A stretch of DNA of 62,031 nucleotides from a candidate division KSB3 bacterium (lineage in GTDB: Bacteria > Moduliflexota > Moduliflexia > Moduliflexales > Moduliflexaceae), in NCBI GenBank assembly GCA_002748425.1, contig PDSJ01000032.1:1-62031 (forward strand), in the 5' to 3' direction. The translations under genes were made by a program, and so were the position numbers. Below the pieces are notes generated by a model. It saw only the letters and a list, made by a program, of their open reading frames with translations. It made no database searches and had not been told where the DNA came from. Within the stretch, counting starts at the first letter, position 1. Each line of letters starts with the position of its first letter. Shown here one piece after another: positions 27,924 through 37,293 of this stretch.

Positions 27924-29168
27924 GTGGCTGTGAAAGAAGGGAGTATCATTGCGGGGCTGGACATCGGAACGACCAAAATTTGCGCAATTGTCGGTGAAGT
28001 GGACGACGATCGGCGAATTGATATTATCGGTATTGGAAGTGCGCCCTCACGGGGTTTACGCAAGGGTGTTGTCGTCAATATCGAAGGCACGGTAAAATCC
28101 ATCGAAAAAGCCGTTAAAGAGGCCGAACTTATGGCGGGAGTTGACTTAAACACCGTCTTTGTTGGCATTGCCGGCAGCCATATTAAGGGCATTAACAACC
28201 GTGGAGTCGTCGCAGTCTCCAGACCAAACAAGGAAATTACGGCAGACGATGTCAATCGCGCCATTGATGCTGCTCGCGCAGTCGCGATTCCGGTAGACCG
28301 GGAAGTGCTTCATATTCTGCCGCAGGAATATATTATCGACGAGCAGGACGGAATCATTGAACCATTGGGGATGTCTGGTGTTCGTCTCGAAGTCGAGGTG
28401 CATATTATTACAGCTGCGGTGACCTCGGCACAAAATCTTGTTAAAAGCGTCAATCGGGCAGGTTTGGAAATCGAAGATATTGTGCTTGAACAATTTGCGT
28501 CGAGCAGAGCGGCTTTGACGGATCAGGAAAAAGAGATCGGAGCGGTCTTAATCGATATTGGAGGCGGCACGACTGATGTGATCGCTTTTGTCAACGGAAA
28601 AGTTCGGCATACTTCCGTTCTGGGACTGGGGGGAAACCATGTCACAAATGATATTGCCGTAGGATTACGAACGCCAACTGGTGAAGCCGAGCGGATCAAG
28701 TGCCGTTATGGCTGTGCGTGCTCAGAACTTGTTGAAGAAGATGAAACGATCGAGGTCCCGAGTGTTGGCGGGCGAAAGCCGCGGGTACTGTCGCGGCAGG
28801 TACTCAGTGAAATTATCGAACCAAGAATGGAAGAAATTTTTACGCTGGTCAAGAGCGATTTGAAACAAGCCGGCTTTGATGAAACCTTATTGGCGGCAGG
28901 TATGGTCGTCACCGGAGGTGCGTCTATTATGAAAGGAGTGCCTGAATTGGCTGAGCGCATCTTCGACCTCCCGGTGCGTCGGGGGATGCCGACAAATATC
29001 GGTGGCCTGGTCGATGTTGTCAATAGTCCGATTTATTCGACAGGAGTTGGATTGGTCCAGTACGGCATTGACTTCGACTCGTTCAGTAAATTTCAAAAAT
29101 CACACTCAGAGCATATGTTTTCAAAAATATTAGCTCGGATGAAGCAGTGGTTTAAAGAATTCTTTTAA
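27924..29168 (+). CDS. ftsA: Cell division protein FtsA
   Basis: The actin-like protein tethers FtsZ to the membrane. Visible are phosphate 1 (AGLDIGTTKICAIVGE), the SHUK/1C domain, phosphate 2 (VLIDIGGGTTDV), the adenosine motif (GMVVTGGASIMKGV) and a C-terminal amphipathic helix with basic and aromatic residues (ILARMKQWFKEFF). It starts with GTG at 27924 after GGTGG. The length of 414 residues is standard. Confidence 0.97.
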   Translation: MAVKEGSIIAGLDIGTTKICAIVGEVDDDRRIDIIGIGSAPSRGLRKGVVVNIEGTVKSIEKAVKEAELMAGVDLNTVFVGIAGSHIKGINNRGVVAVSRPNKEITADDVNRAIDAARAVAIPVDREVLHILPQEYIIDEQDGIIEPLGMSGVRLEVEVHIITAAVTSAQNLVKSVNRAGLEIEDIVLEQFASSRAALTDQEKEIGAVLIDIGGGTTDVIAFVNGKVRHTSVLGLGGNHVTNDIAVGLRTPTGEAERIKCRYGCACSELVEEDETIEVPSVGGRKPRVLSRQVLSEIIEPRMEEIFTLVKSDLKQAGFDETLLAAGMVVTGGASIMKGVPELAERIFDLPVRRGMPTNIGGLVDVVNSPIYSTGVGLVQYGIDFDSFSKFQKSHSEHMFSKILARMKQWFKEFF

Positions 29169-29273
29169 TAAGAAAACGTATACAGCGTGTCAAGCAACAA
29201 GGGTTCAGGAGCATGGGAAAAAGGGGGGTGTGTGTCCTGTTATACTTGTGTCTTTTGACGAAGGGGAAGCATT

Positions 29274-30437
29274 ATGGCAGAATTTGTTGATGATAGCGCA
29301 ACAAAGGCAAGACTGAAGGTGATCGGGGTCGGCGGCGGAGGTGGGAACGCGATCAATCGTATGATTGAAACCGGTTTGGACGGTGTCACATTTTTGACAG
29401 CCAATACCGATATTCAAGCCTTGAAACAAAATGAGGCCGCCCTGAAATACCAACTTGGCGGGAAACTGACAAAAGGCCTTGGCGCAGGGTCTGATCCGGA
29501 AATCGGAAGAAAAGCCGCATTGGAAGATGAAGATATGATTGCGGAAATGGTTCAGGACTCGGAAATGGTCTTTATCACCGCAGGGATGGGAGGCGGAACC
29601 GGGACCGGGGCTGCTCCGGTTATTGCCGAAAAGGCGAAAGAGATGGGGGCCTTAACCGTAGCTGTTGTCACGAAACCTTTTATGTTCGAAGGGAGTTTTC
29701 GCTCTCGTCAAGCCGAGATGGGGCTGGCTGAGTTGAACGATGTCGTTGATACGCTGATTACGATTCCTAATCAGCGGCTGCTGAGTATGGTCGGCAAGCA
29801 AACCTCGATGCTGGAAGCGTTTACACTGGCCGATGAAGTTTTGACGCAAGCAGTTCAAGGTATTTCTGATTTGATCATGATTCCTGGGCTCATCAATCTG
29901 GATTTCGCCGATGTCAAAACCATCATGGCAGATATGGGCGTGGCTTTAATGGGATCGGCCATAGCGACAGGTGATCAACGTGCGATTGATGCGGCGAATA
30001 AAGCGATTTCCAGCCCTCTGCTGGATGATATTTCTATTGATGGCGCACGCGGCGTCCTGATTAATATCACAGGCGCAAAAGACCTCGGTCTGCATGAAAT
30101 CAGCGAAGCATCATCGATTATTCAGGAGGCCGCCCATCCCGACGCGAATATTATCTTCGGCGCGGTGATTGATGAAAACATGACTGACGAATTACGTATC
30201 ACCGTCATTGCAACAGGTTTTGACACAAAAGCGAAAATCGACAAAGAGCGAATGGAGCGCCAGTTGGATGTTGGCCGTGCTCCGGCGGCAGCCTATCAAC
30301 GCAAAGTGTTCGAACGTCCATCACAAACATCGCGCGTATCGCCGTTTAAAAAGATCGTCGAGCCGATCAGCGGCCGGGATTTTGTGATTGAAAACGATTT
30401 GGACGTGCCGACATTTATCCGGAAAAAGGTCGATTAA
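29274..30437 (+). CDS. ftsZ: Cell division protein FtsZ
   Basis: The tubulin-like GTPase forms the division ring. The GTP-binding signature [11 protein letters not shown] lies near 104-115, with the N-terminal [13 protein letters not shown] and T7-loop [11 protein letters not shown]. The C-terminal conserved peptide is present as DVPTFIRKK, which binds FtsA and other partners; the linker is short (about 45 residues). GAAGGGGAAG precedes the ATG. Confidence 0.98.
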   Translation: MAEFVDDSATKARLKVIGVGGGGGNAINRMIETGLDGVTFLTANTDIQALKQNEAALKYQLGGKLTKGLGAGSDPEIGRKAALEDEDMIAEMVQDSEMVFITAGMGGGTGTGAAPVIAEKAKEMGALTVAVVTKPFMFEGSFRSRQAEMGLAELNDVVDTLITIPNQRLLSMVGKQTSMLEAFTLADEVLTQAVQGISDLIMIPGLINLDFADVKTIMADMGVALMGSAIATGDQRAIDAANKAISSPLLDDISIDGARGVLINITGAKDLGLHEISEASSIIQEAAHPDANIIFGAVIDENMTDELRITVIATGFDTKAKIDKERMERQLDVGRAPAAAYQRKVFERPSQTSRVSPFKKIVEPISGRDFVIENDLDVPTFIRKKVD

Positions 30438-30443
30438 GCTCCA

Positions 30444-32150
30444 GTGGATTACCGCATACGCCGGAATGCCGAAAAAAAGCTTCAGGGCGAAATCGGAACG
30501 ATTTACAAGGGACGCAGCAGCGAAGATATTTCAATCGCCCTGGCGTATCCGAACAGCTACTATGTCGGGATGTCTAATCTCGGACTGCACGCGATTTACG
30601 GATTTTTAAACGACCAGGCCGGGGTCGTGTGCGAGCGTGTATTTTTGCCGGACCAGGAGCTTCTCGACATCTATGAGAAAACGGGCACGTGTTTATGCTC
30701 ACTTGAGTCGCAAATCCCGCTTCCCGACTTCGACATTCTGGCCTTTTCGGTTTCGTTTGAGAATGACTATCTGAATATTCTGACGCTCTTGAAGCTGGGC
30801 AGAATTCCTCTCACTGCGGAAAAGCGCGATGAGTGTTTTCCGCTTGTCGTCGCTGGAGGTGCGGCGAGCGCGATTAATCCTGAGCCTCTGGCAATGTTTG
30901 TCGATGTGTTCGTGCTCGGTGACGGTGAGCCGGTGCTCGAAGAGTTGTTAAGGCTGTATCGCCGAGATGCCGAGAGCTGTTCGAGGCCGCAATTTCTGGA
31001 ACGCCTTGCCGCACTTGTCGGTGTTTACGTTCCAGCGCTCTATGAAATGAAACCTTGCCGCAGCAGACAGAGCGGCCGGATGTCTCCTCTGTCAGATAAG
31101 GTGCCGGCAGTCATCGCAAAATGCTCGGTTGAGTCGCTTGAACAGCACCCGGCGTATTCAAGAATCCTGACAGAACAGACAGAATTCGGGAATCTGTTTC
31201 TTCTGCAAATTAACCGGGGATGTTCCTATAAATGCCGATTCTGCCATACTGGCTATACACAAAGCCCCCTTCGCCATCTTCCCCTTGATGCTGCCCTGAA
31301 GTTCGTCCGCCGGGGATTGCGCTATCGCAAAAGAATCGGTCTTGTTGGCGCGGCGATCGCCGATTATCCGCATCTTGAAGAACTGTGTGCTGCCATCACA
31401 GCGCAGGGAGGAACTCTCTCGCTGTCTTCATTACGTCTCAGTGCCCTGTCGCAAAAGCCTTATCTCCTGGAAGCGCTGGTGGCAGCAGGTCAGAAAACCC
31501 TTACAATGGCCCCCGAGTCCGGAACTGAGCGCTTGCGCCGTCTTCTTCGAAAATCTCTTTCAGATAAAGATTTCTACGATACTGTTGCAGATGTGTTGGC
31601 TGCCCAAATCCCGAATTTGAAACTCTACTTTCTCATCGGACTTCCTGGAGAGACACTGGAGGATGTGGACGCGATCGTCGCTATGTGTACACGCTGCCAT
31701 GAACTGATGGTGCAGGCTGCGAGAGCCAGAGGCACTATCGGAAAGCTGATTGTGAGCGTGAATCCCTTTGTTCCAAAGCCATTTACGCCATTACAGTGGT
31801 GTGCGATGGATGCGGAAGCAGTCCTCAAACGCAAACTGCAACTGCTTAAACGCAAGTTGAAACGTACAGGCAATGTTGAGCTGATCCATGAAGCGCCGCG
31901 CTGGGCGCTCTGGCAGGGTATTCTTGCCAGAGGTGATCGCAGGATCGGCGGCGTGCTCCTGAAAGCTTCCGAGTTTCAGGGAAACTGGAAAAAGGCGTTT
32001 CGCGCACTTGAAATGTCTCCGGATTTTTACGTCCACCGAACGCGTCCCCTGGATGAATGCTTGCCTTGGGAGCACTTGCAGGTCGGAAGATCGCAGCAAC
32101 GCCTGGCTAATGAATATCATGCTCTTTTTTCTGTGGAGGCTGATTTATGA
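30444..32150 (+). CDS. B12-binding-type radical SAM protein (TIGR03960-like)
   Basis: The 568-residue protein has an N-terminal cobalamin-binding-like domain (about 20-190; NLGLHAIYGFLND, VVAGGAASAINPEPL). A radical SAM core carries the cluster motif CSYKCRFC near residues 256-263, followed by HTGYTQSPLRH. It resembles proteins annotated TIGR03960, whose substrate is not established. It starts with GTG only 6 bp after ftsZ, and its stop overlaps the next ATG, so it is likely translated with the cell-division genes. Confidence 0.88.
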   Translation: MDYRIRRNAEKKLQGEIGTIYKGRSSEDISIALAYPNSYYVGMSNLGLHAIYGFLNDQAGVVCERVFLPDQELLDIYEKTGTCLCSLESQIPLPDFDILAFSVSFENDYLNILTLLKLGRIPLTAEKRDECFPLVVAGGAASAINPEPLAMFVDVFVLGDGEPVLEELLRLYRRDAESCSRPQFLERLAALVGVYVPALYEMKPCRSRQSGRMSPLSDKVPAVIAKCSVESLEQHPAYSRILTEQTEFGNLFLLQINRGCSYKCRFCHTGYTQSPLRHLPLDAALKFVRRGLRYRKRIGLVGAAIADYPHLEELCAAITAQGGTLSLSSLRLSALSQKPYLLEALVAAGQKTLTMAPESGTERLRRLLRKSLSDKDFYDTVADVLAAQIPNLKLYFLIGLPGETLEDVDAIVAMCTRCHELMVQAARARGTIGKLIVSVNPFVPKPFTPLQWCAMDAEAVLKRKLQLLKRKLKRTGNVELIHEAPRWALWQGILARGDRRIGGVLLKASEFQGNWKKAFRALEMSPDFYVHRTRPLDECLPWEHLQVGRSQQRLANEYHALFSVEADL

Positions 32151-33016
32151 AAAAACGTTCTTCGTATTCCAGACCGTTCTTATGCCTGGGAATCATGTTG
32201 TCTGCCGTGATGATATACGATGTGCCGTGCAGTCCGGCATCTGGCGCCTGGTCATCATCTGCTGCAATCGTGCCGTATGAACCGCAGTTTGCCCGTCAGC
32301 CTCATCGGCAGCAGCACTTGGAAAGATACAACAAGGCGCTTCGTGACAGCCGGACTGTCCTGCGACCGATTGGCCCTGCGACCTCATTTGAGTCCCACAA
32401 GTCATCGTCAGATCCGTATCTTCTGCGATTCCACTGTCTCGAACAGAGAAGATGCTGTCACGGAAACAGTCTTGAACACGATATTCAGCGGAATATCCGC
32501 ATACTCCAACAACAAGGACAGCACTTTTGTGAGTGTCTGCTTCGGGCCGACAAATTTTTTCCACAAGTGACGTCGATCCTTGCTGATGAAGGTGTCCCCG
32601 AAGTGCTGGCCTATGTGGCTCTGCTTGAAAGCGGTTTTCAACCTGAGGCGATATCCGCTTCCGGCAGGGCAGGTTTATGGCAATTATCTTCTTCGATCGC
32701 CAGGCGATATGGTCTTTGCGTCACGCGTACTGATGATGAACGGCTCTGTGTCGACGTATCGACCCGCGCATTTGCTCGGTATATGGCGCAGCTGTACCGG
32801 CAGTATGGACATTGGGGGCAGGCGATTGCCGCACTTTCACCCAGACAAGATTATCTCGCTCGATTTTTGGCTGCGGTACGAATTGCGAACGCCCCCAGAG
32901 ACTACGGTTTTTGTCTCGATCTCCATCATATGAAAGGGGCCTGCAATGTCGTGTTCGAAGACGGACGAGAGCATGAATGCTCTGAATGCGACCGTGGGGA
33001 CCTGTTTGTCTATTGA
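32147..33016 (+). CDS. Secreted lytic transglycosylase (SLT/MltD-like)
   Basis: The 289-residue protein has a hydrophobic signal segment (about 10-35), a Cys-containing linker, and an SLT domain (about 135-270). The catalytic Glu sits in ALLESGFQPEAIS, followed by GRAGLWQLSSSIARRYGL. It cleaves peptidoglycan glycan strands in the periplasm. The ATG overlaps the stop of the radical SAM gene by 4 bases (ATGA), indicating coupling. The tail has several Cys residues (CNVV...CSECD), which is unusual for the family. Confidence 0.85.
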   Translation: MKKRSSYSRPFLCLGIMLSAVMIYDVPCSPASGAWSSSAAIVPYEPQFARQPHRQQHLERYNKALRDSRTVLRPIGPATSFESHKSSSDPYLLRFHCLEQRRCCHGNSLEHDIQRNIRILQQQGQHFCECLLRADKFFPQVTSILADEGVPEVLAYVALLESGFQPEAISASGRAGLWQLSSSIARRYGLCVTRTDDERLCVDVSTRAFARYMAQLYRQYGHWGQAIAALSPRQDYLARFLAAVRIANAPRDYGFCLDLHHMKGACNVVFEDGREHECSECDRGDLFVY

Positions 33017-33678
33017 GAAATCTGGACCTGCAAACTCATCGTTTTGACGATTTCAATAAACGTTATTATCTGCCGGCACGACCATACGGTTTTGCGCTGT
33101 TTCGCCTTTATTTCAAACTCCGGGCAGAGGGTATCGAATATATTCCCGCGAGCGGCCCGGTGATTTTGGTGCCGAATCATACAAGTATGTTGGATCCTCC
33201 ACTGCTCTCATCCGTCGTACCGAGGGTGATCTACTTTTTGATGCTGCACCATCATTTTTATCACCGCAATTTCCATTGGCTGTTTTCACGGCTGCCTTGT
33301 ATCCCGGTCAGACGGGAAAATGTCGGGCAGGCATCTTCTCTGAAAGCCTGTCTGCAGGTACTTGAGCATCGGCAGGTTTTGTGTTTGTTCCCTGAAGGTG
33401 GAATTAGCCGGAAAAATAAAGCCAGGGGCTTACGTCATGGAGCAGCCCTCCTCGCCTTAAAAACTCAGGCTCCGATCGTGCCGGTCGGCATTCGAGGAGC
33501 TTCAGAGGCCTTGCCTTTACACAAGATATTTCCCCGGCCCCGGCCGATTGAGATACATTTTGGTGAGCCAATCCGGGTTGGCAACGGCGATCCTCGCGAT
33601 AAGGAAGTCCTACAACGCATTATGGAACGCACAATGTCAGAGGTGGATAGCTTACGATCTGTTGACAGGCAGGCATGA
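32986..33678 (+). CDS. plsC: 1-acyl-sn-glycerol-3-phosphate acyltransferase (PlsC family)
   Basis: The membrane-associated acyltransferase makes phosphatidic acid. The catalytic HxxxxD is NHTSMLDPP (near residue 59), and the substrate-binding FPEGGISR lies near 132, followed by GASEALPL. Length is normal at about 230. The ATG at 32986 overlaps the transglycosylase gene by 31 bases. A TTG at 33013, overlapping the upstream stop as TTGA, is an equally plausible coupled start. Confidence 0.92.
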   Translation: MRPWGPVCLLRNLDLQTHRFDDFNKRYYLPARPYGFALFRLYFKLRAEGIEYIPASGPVILVPNHTSMLDPPLLSSVVPRVIYFLMLHHHFYHRNFHWLFSRLPCIPVRRENVGQASSLKACLQVLEHRQVLCLFPEGGISRKNKARGLRHGAALLALKTQAPIVPVGIRGASEALPLHKIFPRPRPIEIHFGEPIRVGNGDPRDKEVLQRIMERTMSEVDSLRSVDRQA

Positions 33679-33877
33679 CGTCGTGTTTAGAAAGTGCTCC
33701 AGGCTTGCAAGAAAAAATCTTGACATTTTTCTGCTGCATGACAAATCTGACTGTTCGCTTCAAACTTGAAGCTGATCCGTGATGAATCTGTAGAGGAAAA
33801 AATATACGAACTCCGGGGCGAAGCAGAGAGCAGGAGATGATCCTTAGTCTCAGGCTTTCAGCATCGACATACTATTT

Positions 33878-34090
33878 ATGTTTAGATTTGATTTGCTTTC
33901 AAAAGCGATGGAAAAGGAGCCAAACAAATTTTTGTTGGTTCAACTGCTCTCAAAACGGATGCATCAGCTTGCTGATGGAGCAAGTCCGCTGAGCGTAAAG
34001 ACACATGAGGCTGATGTCAATATTGCGTTGCAGGAATTTCTCGACTCAGCCATTGAATTACAACCAAAAGAGGAACTTTCTGAAGAATAG
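33878..34090 (+). CDS. rpoZ: RNA polymerase omega subunit
   Basis: The 70-residue protein resembles omega: EPNKFLLVQLLSKRMHQLADGA matches the (N-R/K-F...L...A/SKRxxQL..GA) core. It is followed by a conserved-looking VNIALQEFLDSAIEL helix and an acidic tail. Omega chaperones beta-prime during assembly. No clear ribosome binding site precedes the ATG. It is a short protein and the match is by motif only. Confidence 0.75.
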   Translation: MFRFDLLSKAMEKEPNKFLLVQLLSKRMHQLADGASPLSVKTHEADVNIALQEFLDSAIELQPKEELSEE

Positions 34091-34229
34091 GAAGGAGCAC
34101 GCTGAACAGCAATTTTTGAACGACATTGCCAACACACTGGGGCTGCTTTCATAATCCAGTGTATTTATGTTATGCAGCTGGAATATCTGTTATTCCTGGA
34201 GCGATGAATGTTGCCATCAGGAGGGACGC

Positions 34230-34592
34230 ATGATGGCAAATCTACAAACAGTATACATGGGAATTGACCTCAAAAATCCGATCATTGCAGGAGCCAGTGA
34301 ACTCACCAACAATGTTGAGACGATTAAACAACTTGAACAGGCCGGGGCTGCAGCGCTTGTGACGAAATCGCTGTTCGAAGAGCAGATTCAGCTTGAACGC
34401 TTTAAAAAGGGATGGTGCTGTTCAACAGACTCTTTCAGCCGGATATAGATACTGTATGACAATATTCAAGCCGATGTCTGTTGCAGTACCGGAATTTTCA
34501 ATGGAAAAGACCCATGGGCCTACGAACGCGCTCAGTATGTGAAGCTGTTGTTTGAAGCCGATAAGATTATCAAAACGTCTCCGCAGCCCTGA
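34230..34592 (+). pseudogene. Remnant of a dihydroorotate-dehydrogenase-like gene
   Basis: AGGAGGG precedes the ATG at 34230, and the frame begins like DHODH-like flavoproteins: MANLQTVYMGIDLKNPIIAG...GAAALVTKSLFEEQIQLE. After about 60 residues it shifts frame; the next frame reads MVLFNRLFQPDID, a stretch found mid-protein in the family, and then stops. A third frame gives YDNIQADVCCSTGIFNGKD and ends at 34592. The full protein should be about 330 residues, so most of the middle is deleted. The remnant is not expected to be functional. Confidence 0.8.
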
Positions 34593-34608
34593 ACCGTCTT
34601 TTTTGTCC

Positions 34609-34645
34609 ACTGCTGCCGGGTAATTCGCGGCGGCCCGGTAGCAGT
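34609..34645. repeat. 12-bp inverted repeat downstream of the DHODH remnant and recQ
   Basis: Arms 34609-34620 and 34634-34645 pair with a single G-T. There is no T run after it in either direction. It may be a weak terminator for the minus-strand recQ or a leftover of the decayed gene. Confidence 0.6.
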
Positions 34646-34710
34646 CGGATTCCCCCCTTCGATGTATACGCCGATGCTCCGCCATTGTTTCTTCAACTGA
34701 TTTCCTGGAA

Positions 34711-36576
34711 TTATACGCTGCCGCACTCAGGCTTTTTCACGGGAGTTGGTGTGTCGTGTAACGGAGATTTCAGGATTTCTTCAATCCCGTGTTCTGCGCA
34801 ATAGCGCTTGATGAGATCCAGAAAAATTTTTCCGTATCGCTCAAGCTTTTTTGCGCCAACTCCGGACAGGCTCAACAAGCTTTCCCGGCTGTGGGGAAAA
34901 TAGTGCGACATCTCGATCAGGGTGCTATCCGGAAAAATCGCATACGGTGGAAGATTGGCGGCATCTGCCATCTCTTTGACCTGCTTGCGAAGTAGAGCGT
35001 AAAGCCTGCGGTCGTAGTCAAGTGAATACGCCCTGCCTTGAAAGCGCGTTAGCTGCTGTTGTTCAATTTTTCCCCAGACCTGTTCCTCACCTCTGAACAC
35101 GGACCAGGCTTTGGGAGTCAGTTTGAGGCTGCCATGTTCCGGATCCTGGATCATTAAGCCTTTCTGAAGGAACTGGCGGGAAAGGTGAAGCCATTGCTGT
35201 TTGGAAAATTCCAGACCAATGCCGTATGTTGAGAGTCTCTCATGACCAAATTTCAGCACTTTTTGAGCGCCGGATCCCCGCAGAATAGCAATAATATGTG
35301 CGGCCCCAAACAACTCACCGCTGCGTTTGACGCAGGAAAGAAACTTTTGCGCAGGAATCGTAATATTGACACAGTCTTTTTTCTCCGCCAAGCAGTTATC
35401 GCACATGTTGCACGGTTCTTCGGACCGGGTTTCGCCAAAATAGCGCAGCAGCGGGATACGGCGGCAAAGATCGCTTTCGGCGAATCCAAGCATCTCTTCC
35501 AGGTGCATCTGCGCGATACGCCGCCCCTGTTCGTCTTTTTCATTGAGAAAAAAACGAATGGTTCGAAGATCGTTGTATCCAAAGAGCAGTCGGCAGTGAG
35601 AAGGCAGCCCGTCACGACCGGCGCGGCCGATCTGTTGATAGTAGCTCTCAATATTTCGCGGCAAATTATAGTGCAGAACAAAACGGATATTCAGCTTGTT
35701 GATTCCCATGCCAAAAGCGACTGTTGCGACCATAACCTGGACATCATCGCGAAGAAAGAGCTCTTGGTTCAGCTGGCGTTCTTCGACTGAAAGGCCAGCA
35801 TGGTAAGGTCTGACCGAAAATTTTTTGCGGGTGAGCACGTCAGCAAGTTCGTTCACCTGCCTGCGGGAAAGACAATAAATAATCCCCGATTGGTCTGGGA
35901 ATTTTTCGAGAAATTCGATCGTTTGTAAAACGGGCTTGTCTTTCTGGCGAATTTCCAGCAGCAGATTTGTGCGATCGAAACTGGTGATGAAGGCATCGGA
36001 ATCATCGAAATGCAGCGAAGTTTTTATGTCTTGCCGCACTCTCGGTGTGGCCGTAGCGGTCAGAGCGACGCAGACAGCTGAGGGGAAGTGCGCACGGATT
36101 TCAGCAATCAGGCGGTATTCCGGACGAAAGTCATGACCCCATTCTGAGATGCAATGGGCTTCGTCAATGGTTAAACAATCAACGCGAAGCGATTGCAGCA
36201 TGGATAGAGTTCGCTGCATAAGCAGCGTTTCCGGAGCCAGATATAAGAGTTTGGCTTCCTGATGTAAAATGCGGGCTCGGTTCTGCTGATATTCTTCAGC
36301 TGTGAGGGAACTATTCAAGGCGACTGCTCCCACTCCCAGTTCCGTCAATTGAGCGACTTGATCCTGCATTAAAGAGATCAGGGGTGAAACCACGATCGTC
36401 AGTCCTTTGAACAGCAATGCCGGGATTTGATAGCACAGCGACTTTCCGCCGCCGGTTGGCATGATGACCAGTGTATCATGCTGTTGGAGAATATGCTGAA
36501 TGACCTCTTTCTGAAGAGGTCGAAAACTATCGTAACCAAAAACGTCTTTCAGAATGTGCTGCGCTTGCTCGATCAT
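34711..36576 (-). CDS. recQ: ATP-dependent DNA helicase RecQ
   Basis: The 621-residue 3'-5' helicase acts in recombination and fork repair. Motifs: FRPLQKEVI (motif 0), Walker A MPTGGGKSLCY, DEAH box IDEAHCISEWGHDFRPEY, motif III LTATATPRV, motif VI QIGRAGRDG. RecQ zinc-binding Cys are present (CNMCDNC), followed by a winged helix, and a C-terminal HRDC domain (about 525-600). GAGGG precedes the ATG. It stands alone on the minus strand. Confidence 0.97.
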   Translation of the reverse strand: MIEQAQHILKDVFGYDSFRPLQKEVIQHILQQHDTLVIMPTGGGKSLCYQIPALLFKGLTIVVSPLISLMQDQVAQLTELGVGAVALNSSLTAEEYQQNRARILHQEAKLLYLAPETLLMQRTLSMLQSLRVDCLTIDEAHCISEWGHDFRPEYRLIAEIRAHFPSAVCVALTATATPRVRQDIKTSLHFDDSDAFITSFDRTNLLLEIRQKDKPVLQTIEFLEKFPDQSGIIYCLSRRQVNELADVLTRKKFSVRPYHAGLSVEERQLNQELFLRDDVQVMVATVAFGMGINKLNIRFVLHYNLPRNIESYYQQIGRAGRDGLPSHCRLLFGYNDLRTIRFFLNEKDEQGRRIAQMHLEEMLGFAESDLCRRIPLLRYFGETRSEEPCNMCDNCLAEKKDCVNITIPAQKFLSCVKRSGELFGAAHIIAILRGSGAQKVLKFGHERLSTYGIGLEFSKQQWLHLSRQFLQKGLMIQDPEHGSLKLTPKAWSVFRGEEQVWGKIEQQQLTRFQGRAYSLDYDRRLYALLRKQVKEMADAANLPPYAIFPDSTLIEMSHYFPHSRESLLSLSGVGAKKLERYGKIFLDLIKRYCAEHGIEEILKSPLHDTPTPVKKPECGSV

Positions 36577-36795
36577 GCTGTCCGGCCCTCTGGAGTGTAC
36601 TCTGTTGCGGCACTACACAAAAATCCTGCGCCTCCTGCCGCCTGAGGCATGTCGTGTTCCTCTGTCCCATAAGCACAGGATATCCGTAAAGAAAAAAATG
36701 ACTTATCGACAGTCCGTGTAACAGTGCGGGCATCCTGGGATCGGGACGACGTGAAAGTATTTTGTCTATTTATCTTTTTTTTCCTTGACTTTCTC

Positions 36796-36824
36796 TTGAT
36801 GGAATTGTGCAGTATGTGTAAAGT
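36796..36824 (+). promoter_or_regulatory. Possible promoter for the first cold-shock gene
   Basis: TTGATG, 17 bases, TAAAGT. It would leave a leader of about 110 bases, a length typical of cold-shock genes. A second possible -10 (AAATAT) lies at about 36875, just before a sequence shared with the other csp leader. Confidence 0.45.
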
Positions 36825-36941
36825 TTGTAAAAATTTAAAATTTGCCTTTGATGTAAGAACATGTGGTGAGTTTTAAATATATGCAGGCTTACGACGTAAA
36901 GTTATACGAGTTACAAACATTTTTTGTAGGAGATTAAGACT

Positions 36942-37145
36942 TTGGCACAAGGAACAGTGAAATGGTTTAACGACCAAAAAGGTTACGGCTTTATCGAGCA
37001 AGACAATGGCGAAGATATTTTCGTCCACTACAGCGAAATTGTTGGTTCAGGATTTAAATCACTTTCTGAAGGCGATCGCGTAGACTTTGAGGTCGGCGTC
37101 GGCAATAAAGGGCCTGCTGCGCAAAACGTCAGCAAAATAATATAA
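36942..37145 (+). CDS. csp: Cold-shock protein (CspA family), copy 1
   Basis: The 67-residue nucleic-acid-binding OB-fold protein has RNP1 KGYGFIEQ and RNP2 IFVHYSEI. It starts with TTG, preceded by AGGAGA. It is nearly the same as the copy at 39392. Strong terminator behind; monocistronic. Confidence 0.96.
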   Translation: MAQGTVKWFNDQKGYGFIEQDNGEDIFVHYSEIVGSGFKSLSEGDRVDFEVGVGNKGPAAQNVSKII

Positions 37146-37166
37146 GTTTGCAGTCCGCCGGAGAAA

Positions 37167-37201
37167 GGCATCTCGTCTGCCAAAGATGAGATGCCTTTTT
37201 T
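37167..37201 (+). terminator. Terminator after csp copy 1
   Basis: An 11-bp stem (GGCATCTC.../...GAGATGCC) is followed by six T residues and a T-rich tail. Confidence 0.9.
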
Positions 37202-37293
37202 CTTTGTCCTGAGCCACGGGAAGCCGTGACCTTGGACTTCCTTCCAACTGCCTTCGTGTGTTTCTTCTGCCTGAATCACAAGTGAGACTCTCT

